Shown here in pieces: positions 59,214-64,000 of a DNA stretch of 64,000 nt (its first letter is position 1; each line of letters opens with the position of its first letter). Source of the stretch: Karstenula rhodostoma CBS 690.94 (lineage: Eukaryota; Ascomycota; Dothideomycetes; Pleosporales; Didymosphaeriaceae). The notes beneath the pieces were generated by a model, which ran no database searches, was not told where the DNA came from, and worked only from the letters and a program-made list of their open reading frames with translations. Where the stretch lies: NCBI GenBank assembly GCA_010093485.1, contig MU001501.1:575052-639051 (forward strand), read 5' to 3'. Position numbers and translations under genes: made by a program.

Positions 59214-60412
59214 TCACAAACACCATCGGCCTGTTGCCCGGAGAATCTCCTTCTGCCGCTCCCGTAGCTCGTCATCTTCCTCTACAAGCCCGTCGAACTC
59301 CTGCTTAGTAGATAGAACTTCTCCTTCAAGGGTTCTAATCTGCGCCTTCACCTTCGCGCGCTTCTCTCGGCCGATGCGACGTTTCTCCTGCAGCTCTCGA
59401 TACTCTGCCATAGCCTCGGCGTTATCTCCCTCAGACGTGTAGGATTCATCTTCCTCAGACATGTCGGATTCATCGCTGTTGTGAGGACGCTTCTCGCCGG
59501 CGATCGAGGAACGGGGCGTCGAATAGGCTGACGTGAAGACTGAATCTACAGCACCAGAAGCAGGGGTGGAAGCTTCGGCGCGTACGTATCTCGCACTGGG
59601 GAGGACAGAGGGTTGCTGCATGTCCTCGACGAAGCGGGCACCTACCATGCCGTTAGTGAGATCCAGCGGACAGTAAGCTATCATGGCACTCACCACCTTG
59701 GCTTTCGTAATCATTGTGGATATGACGCAAAGCAGTAACGAGATTCTGCCGCGCCATTATTGCGAAGGTACTGTCGACTTTGCCCGTCTCGCGGTAGATA
59801 AATCGGACCAGACCGGCAAGACAATCGGTGCCCTTGACGCCATAGACTTTCAGGACTCGAAACGGATACATGAGATGAAGCTGGTCCAAGCTGTGCTGTC
59901 GGATCCATACCACGGCGATGGTGTGGTAATTGTACAATACCACACCCTCGCCGACGTGGTTCTCCCTGAGGTTGGCCCAGGATTGCACGCCGTTCGCTTC
60001 TCCAAGAAAGAGCATCTCCGCGTGGTAGTTGGGCGGTCTCTCAGCTGGGGCTTCGTCGAAGGAATAGTCTTCGGTCAGCGGGAGATTTCCGAGTAGGTCA
60101 TGACCCTTGTCGACTCCACGAACGTACTCGTAGATATCTGTCAAGATGTCGGTGGTTCCCTCTATTGAGGCTTGTCCGTGGTCGAGATTTGCAGTGGGGT
60201 TGCCTCGCGCCACTAGAGCTCTTGTCAGTTATGTATGCTCAAATATCAATCAAGTTTGAATTTGCCTTACCGGCAACAGGCTTCTTCCCTTTGCTCTGAC
60301 TAGCAACAGGTCTTTGGTCCGAGATGTCGCTTTCTGCAGGATCCGAGTCAGAGTGTGCCCGAGTCCGCATAGATGCTTTCCCTGCGCGGGACGCGCTTGT
60401 GCCTTGTGCCAT
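59214..60412 (-). CDS. uncharacterised fungal protein with C-terminal coiled coil
   Basis: Exons 60412-60271, 60212-59694 and 59641-59214 give about 362 residues. Introns are 58 nt (GTAAGG, branch AACTGAC, acceptor CTCTAG) and 52 nt (GTGAGT, branch CACTAAC, acceptor GGTAG). The N-terminal 50 residues are Ser/Ala/Lys-rich and acidic, with a basic KGKKPVA end. The middle part holds conserved-looking globular sequence (ILTDIYEYVRGVDKGHDLLG, NYHAEMLFLGEANGV, YRETGKVDSTFAIMARQNLV and ALRHIHNDYE). The C-terminal 130 residues have a Ser/Glu-rich linker (ESDMSEEDESYTSE), then a long charged helix (YRELQEKRRIGREKRAKVKA onward) predicted to be a coiled coil. I recognise no named family and propose no function. 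The start at 60412 is the first ATG in frame. Confidence 0.65.
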
Positions 60413-61279
60413 AGCTTTTGTGGCTTGCAAGAGAATCTGAACGCAACGAGGTCTAATCTACGCTCCAAGGGCAGCTTGGTACGTCGCGTTGACGCAATTC
60501 CGGTGGCGATGCAATCAGGGTGACCGGTGAAGGTGTAGCTGACCACGCGTGGTCGTGTTGTTGTATATACCCATCTGGTCATGTCCCGCGCTTAACCTTT
60601 TCGGTATTAGCAATGATTCGAAGGTGAATGGCAGGGCAACACACGACAATGCTAACGACTTCAACTTTTCGCTGAAGTGCGACCATGCTGTCTTGCTAGA
60701 GTTTTTTGTTGAAGTGTATATAGACCAGTATACAACATGGAAAGAAGCGCTCATCCATCATGTTTGTCGAGTATATAAAATAACACACTGAAAGCAGCAA
60801 GACTTTGACTACCGATACCGCCACAAACGAACCCGGCTTTGTGATATCACTCGGAACGGTATTCGGCATTGTACCCATCGGTGTTAGAATACTGAAAATT
60901 GTCGAAACAGCAAAGACACAAGCTATCGCTCGTTTGCTTTCACAACGAATAGAGGACGCGGATACGGCTAGACAAAAATAGAACTGCGTATGTCGGTGTT
61001 CGAGAATAAGCTGTCGTATGATGCAGAACTAAGAAAAAAGTCTGAGTAGAATCGTTCTAAATATCGGCTACCCTGGGGTAACTCACTGTACCCAGGCTCT
61101 CGACCTAGCGCCGTATGGAAACGTAGAGACGTGCGAATAGCGGAATGCTGTTAGGGTGGCGATAAAAAGAAGTCTTACATTCATGTATACCCAGGACGTT
61201 GACCGCCCAAACGCCCAACGATCAAGGAGCTCTAATATACGTAAATTCCAGCCAGATTCGAACCGATCATCCAACATAT
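60413..61279. other. intergenic region with a possible degraded coding remnant
   Basis: Upstream of the coiled-coil gene and downstream of ANT1, both on the minus strand. Apart from the plus-strand remnant listed separately, no gene is supported. Confidence 0.35.
60802..61049 (+). pseudogene. possible remnant of a NACHT/STAND-type N-terminal region
   Basis: Without an ATG, the plus strand reads DTATNEPGFVISLGTVFGIV, PIGVRILKIVETAKTQAIAR and SQRIEDADTARQK, then a stop. One frame over it continues ELRMSVFENKLSYDAELRKK. The hydrophobic-then-helical pattern with ELRxxL-type repeats resembles the N-terminal helical regions of fungal STAND or ankyrin proteins. The resemblance is weak and the frame is broken. 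Confidence 0.25.
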
Positions 61280-62412
61280 CTACTTTAGCAGAACAGGTCT
61301 GCTCTGTTGAGCCTTCTCGGCGGCGAGGTTCGCGAGCTTCTGAAGCTTCTCGGCGCGCACTTGGCGGAGGTATCTGAAGAGGAGGATGAAGGAGAGCTCG
61401 ATGCGCTCTTTCGTCATCATGAGGAAGCCTTGCACAAGCAGGCCCTTCAGGATCTGGGGACCGATGCCCTTGAACAGGCCCATGGGACCCTCGTGTTCGA
61501 TGATGTATTGCATGACTTCGATGAAGCTCTTGAAGGGCTTGCCATTCCTTGCTGGCGGGGGCCTCGACTGCAGACCAACTTTAGCGACAATGAGTGGCTG
61601 TGTAGCGATGGTAGCGAGTGCCTTGGACATAGCACCGAGGGCTGGAGCAACCAATTAGCAACTTCTCTTCTAACCATGCCGCATCTGGACGTACCAAAAG
61701 CCTCCCATGGCTTCAGTGCGGTTCTTCCTGGGAAGAGGCTCTCCTTTAACCTCTGGTAGGCACCGTATGTGATGGCAGGGTTTACTACGAGCACCAAGCT
61801 GGCCTTCAAGCCTCGCCAAAGCCCCGTCCAACCGTCCTCGCTGTCGATGACCTCCTTTCCGGTCGCAAGAAGCCCCTTCCGCTCAAGTTTGGTCGTCGTC
61901 TGTTGTCGCGTCGTGACGACAGCTACCGGAATGGTGAACAGTTGGGCGACAGCTCCTGCGACGGCGCCAAGCCCCAATTCGGCCGCAGTTCCTGGAGCGG
62001 CCGAGTAGTTCAGGTAAAGAGTGCGAACAATGGTATACCAGTAGAAGTAAGCAAAATTGGTCGAGGCGACACCAATCAACGAGCCTGTCATGCCAGCGTA
62101 TAGTCCCGCGACTCCTTCAGCCTTTACGATCTTCGTTATCGCATCCAGGGTGGAAGCATAGTGTTCGTCGTCGGGGGAGCTGGCAGCAGCTTCGGCGTAG
62201 GACCCAGGAGCGCGCTTGACCTGTACCTGCAGTTTAGTCTTCACACTGCGCTGGATATCAGCACATAGTTCTACAAAGGGTATCTGCAGCGTATCAGGGC
62301 CCACTCACATGTCCAGCGGGTACACCAGAGCATTCGCGAGCACAGCGCCCGCAGAACCAGCCACGGCATTGCCCCATGGCGGTAACTTCTCCAGCTTGGA
62401 CGCGCCGGCCAT
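61280..62412 (-). CDS. ANT1: peroxisomal adenine nucleotide carrier
   Basis: Mitochondrial-carrier-family protein of the peroxisomal membrane, exchanging cytosolic ATP for AMP to support fatty-acid activation. Exons 62412-62309, 62245-61695 and 61641-61280 give about 338 residues (yeast Ant1 has 328). Introns are 63 and 53 nt; the first uses the acceptor CGCAG at 62246, which restores VYPLDIVKTKLQVQ. The three carrier repeats each show their signature: YPLDIVKTK, IPVAVVTTRQQT and TQPLIVAKVGLQS. The TRQQT and QPLIVAK variants are characteristic of Ant1 rather than of the mitochondrial ADP/ATP carrier. NPAITYGAYQRLKE, YASTLDAITKIVKAEGVAGL and GLFKGIGPQILKGLLVQGFL are also family-like. The C-terminus is a basic helix ending in RPVLLK. 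Strong call. Confidence 0.92.
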
Positions 62413-63161
62413 TGTAGTGTTGTCGACTGCGAAAGTCGCAAAAGCGGAGTGACGACGTTGAACGGCGACTTAGCGGCGGCAGTTGGTGTGACCGGGGGTT
62501 GTGGGGTATCTCAATGTGTCGCGATGGACGTGCTATCTCATGGCCACAACAAGAGGAGCCGACGAGTCAAACAAGCGAAAGAGAGCAAACGCAGAAGGAT
62601 GCGGGGATGGGATCGTGACGCTCTAGGGTATAGACGCGTTCCCAGCCGGCGCAGAGGACCTTTTTCCATGGCTGATGAGATCCGAGTTGGGCCGAGGTTC
62701 ATACACAGGCAGTCAGTCCGTACGCAAAATGACATGGGTCGGCCCGTGCACTGGGGCATCTGGCGTCTTGCCTGGCTCGGCTGCTTTCTCCAACCATGTA
62801 TAACTGCACATCACGCGATGGATAGAAGGTAGCCCGACTCAACGAGCCCATGAGTTCCGAGTTGCATGTGGATGACCAGTTCTTTCTACCTAGTCTAGTC
62901 GATTGGGAAGTCGCAACTCCCGCAGAACGCGCCCGTTTGAGAGGGCACGTGCCCCGCGGTGCTTGGCGTGCATGTGTGGTTGAGTTGAGCTGCAACAGCA
63001 TCGGACCTTCAGTACAACAAACTGCAATCTGCAATCTGCAGGGTCCGTCTGCAAGTGCAACAACCGCGCTCTCATGCAGGTCCACCCTTCATAATAATTC
63101 CGAAGACGGCATCGCCGAAGCGTCCAAAGGCTCCGCTCGCATCCACTCCGTGCCACAGAGC
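62413..63161. promoter_or_regulatory. divergent intergenic region between ANT1 and PalB
   Basis: About 750 bases separate the starts of the ANT1 gene (-) and the PalB gene (+), so both promoters must lie here. The open frame at 62,850-63,290 overlaps the PalB first exon and intron and has no independent support. No clear TATA element is seen. Confidence 0.4.
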
Positions 63162-64000
63162 ATGGCGGATCAAGCAGCCAAATTAGAGGCTTTGAAAGCT
63201 GCCGCCAGCGTATGTGACACTGACATGGCAGCTTCGGACAAACTCGTAACTCGAAGTTGGGCCTTACTTACTTCTCACACAGAACCATGAGTCGCAGGTC
63301 AAGACTGCGGCAACCAAAGATGAAGCTCTCCAGCAGGCGCTTGCTGCGGCGGAAAAACTCATGAAGGCCGTGAAGCTGACGACAAATCCGACCGAAAAGA
63401 AGCAACTGAACCAGAGATTCAATGCCGTCGCCGATGTTGCACGAAGCGTGAAGAGTAACGAATGGACACCACTGAAACCAGTAATCACAACCCGACCACA
63501 GCAGCAGCAAGCGCATGTGGCTTCGCGGCCAAAATCAAAGGCTGACGGAATCGGAGAATGGGCTGCAGATGTTGCACAATCATTCGACCACACCCCCAGC
63601 GGCTCCCCTCCTCAGTCCACAGACCCCACACAAGGCACATCTTCGAGGACGAGAGTCGCTACCCAGTCTATCCTACCTCTGGGTAAGTCATCGACAACAT
63701 GTCCCTCCCCATCCCCATCCCAACATCCCACCTTGATATCTGCTCATGCAAGTGCAAAACATGAGAATAGTCGGGGAGACCATAGCGGAAGGACCTCTCA
63801 ATCACAGTTGGACTTGGCAGCTCAGGACGACCAGAGAAGTCGGATACGGGAAATCACCCAACAGGAACTGCGACCGACGGGCTCGAGAACTTTGGTATCT
63901 CATGTGCGTAAGCTACGTGAGCCCATCTCTTCTCGAAAGCGGACCACAAAAGAAGAAATCATTCTTCTCAAGGCTTCGCTCGTGAACGGGATGAAGTGCC
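63162..64000 (+). CDS. calpain-like protease PalB/RIM13, 5' part only
   Basis: Cysteine protease of the PacC/Rim101 ambient-pH pathway, which processes the transcription factor at ESCRT-III. Exon 1 is 63162-63209 (MADQAAKLEALKAAAS). A 73-nt intron (GTATGT...CACAG) leads to exon 2 from 63283, open to the window end. The first 100 residues form an MIT-like helical domain (DEALQQALAAAEKLMKAVKL, then NPTEKKQLNQRFNAVADVAR and SVKSNEWTPLKP), which in the family binds ESCRT-III Vps32. A disordered Ser/Gln-rich linker follows. The final visible part, KRTTKEEIILLKASLVNGMK, is the conserved entry to the calpain catalytic region. About 255 residues are visible; the catalytic Cys, His and Asn lie beyond the edge. 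The GTAAGT near 63,683 could be a further in-frame intron, but the frame is open through it. Confidence 0.85.

Noticed and set aside
61245..61285. tRNA-like B box (GGTTCGAATC on the minus strand)
   Set aside because: No A box or cloverleaf can be drawn at the required distance; the match lies at the 3' end of the ANT1 gene.

Overview
The window looks like nuclear DNA of a filamentous ascomycete (Pezizomycotina, most likely Dothideomycetes). Three things suggest this. Genes are split by very short introns, mostly 46-90 nt, with GTRNGT-type donors, CTRAC/CTGAC branch sites and CAG/TAG acceptors. The gene set is typical of such fungi: a QDE-2-type argonaute, a PalB/RIM13 calpain, a metacaspase, a DUF2434 membrane protein, SDS23 and a HET-type remnant. 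Gene-rich, GC-balanced DNA also alternates abruptly with extremely AT-rich blocks that carry the signature of repeat-induced point mutation (RIP).

Layout. 1-13,090 is gene-rich: a partial HNH-type protein, a PDAP1/PP28-type phosphoprotein, argonaute and the mRNA 3'-end factor RNA14, all on the minus strand. About 13,100-19,690 is a first RIP-destroyed AT block. 19,700-40,370 is gene-rich: UNC-50/GMH1 (+), mitochondrial IF-2 (-), a small signal-anchored membrane protein (-), a large Sec7-PH Arf exchange factor (+), metacaspase (+), DUF2434 (+, interrupted by an assembly gap) and a proline-rich basic protein (-). About 40,380-54,440 is a second, larger AT block with a second assembly gap. It holds a possible 9.3-kb LTR-type element, a 310-bp palindrome and a 67-bp tandem repeat whose copies grade from fully RIPed to nearly intact. 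54,440-64,000 carries SDS23 (+), a decayed HET-type gene (+), an unrecognised coiled-coil protein (-), the peroxisomal ATP carrier ANT1 (-) and the start of PalB/RIM13 (+).

The housekeeping genes have no obvious shared pathway. They cover vesicle traffic (UNC-50, Sec7-PH), organelle function (mt IF-2, ANT1), RNA processing (RNA14), stress and cell-cycle control (metacaspase, SDS23) and pH signalling (PalB). The theme linking genes to the AT blocks is genome defence: an argonaute with an intact slicer tetrad lies 5.5 kb from a heavily RIPed block. In both blocks C survives almost only before C or T, so CpA and CpG have both been removed. Canonical CpA-directed RIP alone does not easily explain this.

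Gene models were built by eye from open frames, splice consensus and family resemblance. Exon boundaries are given so that they can be tested. No similarity search was run. No tRNA, rRNA or CRISPR was found.
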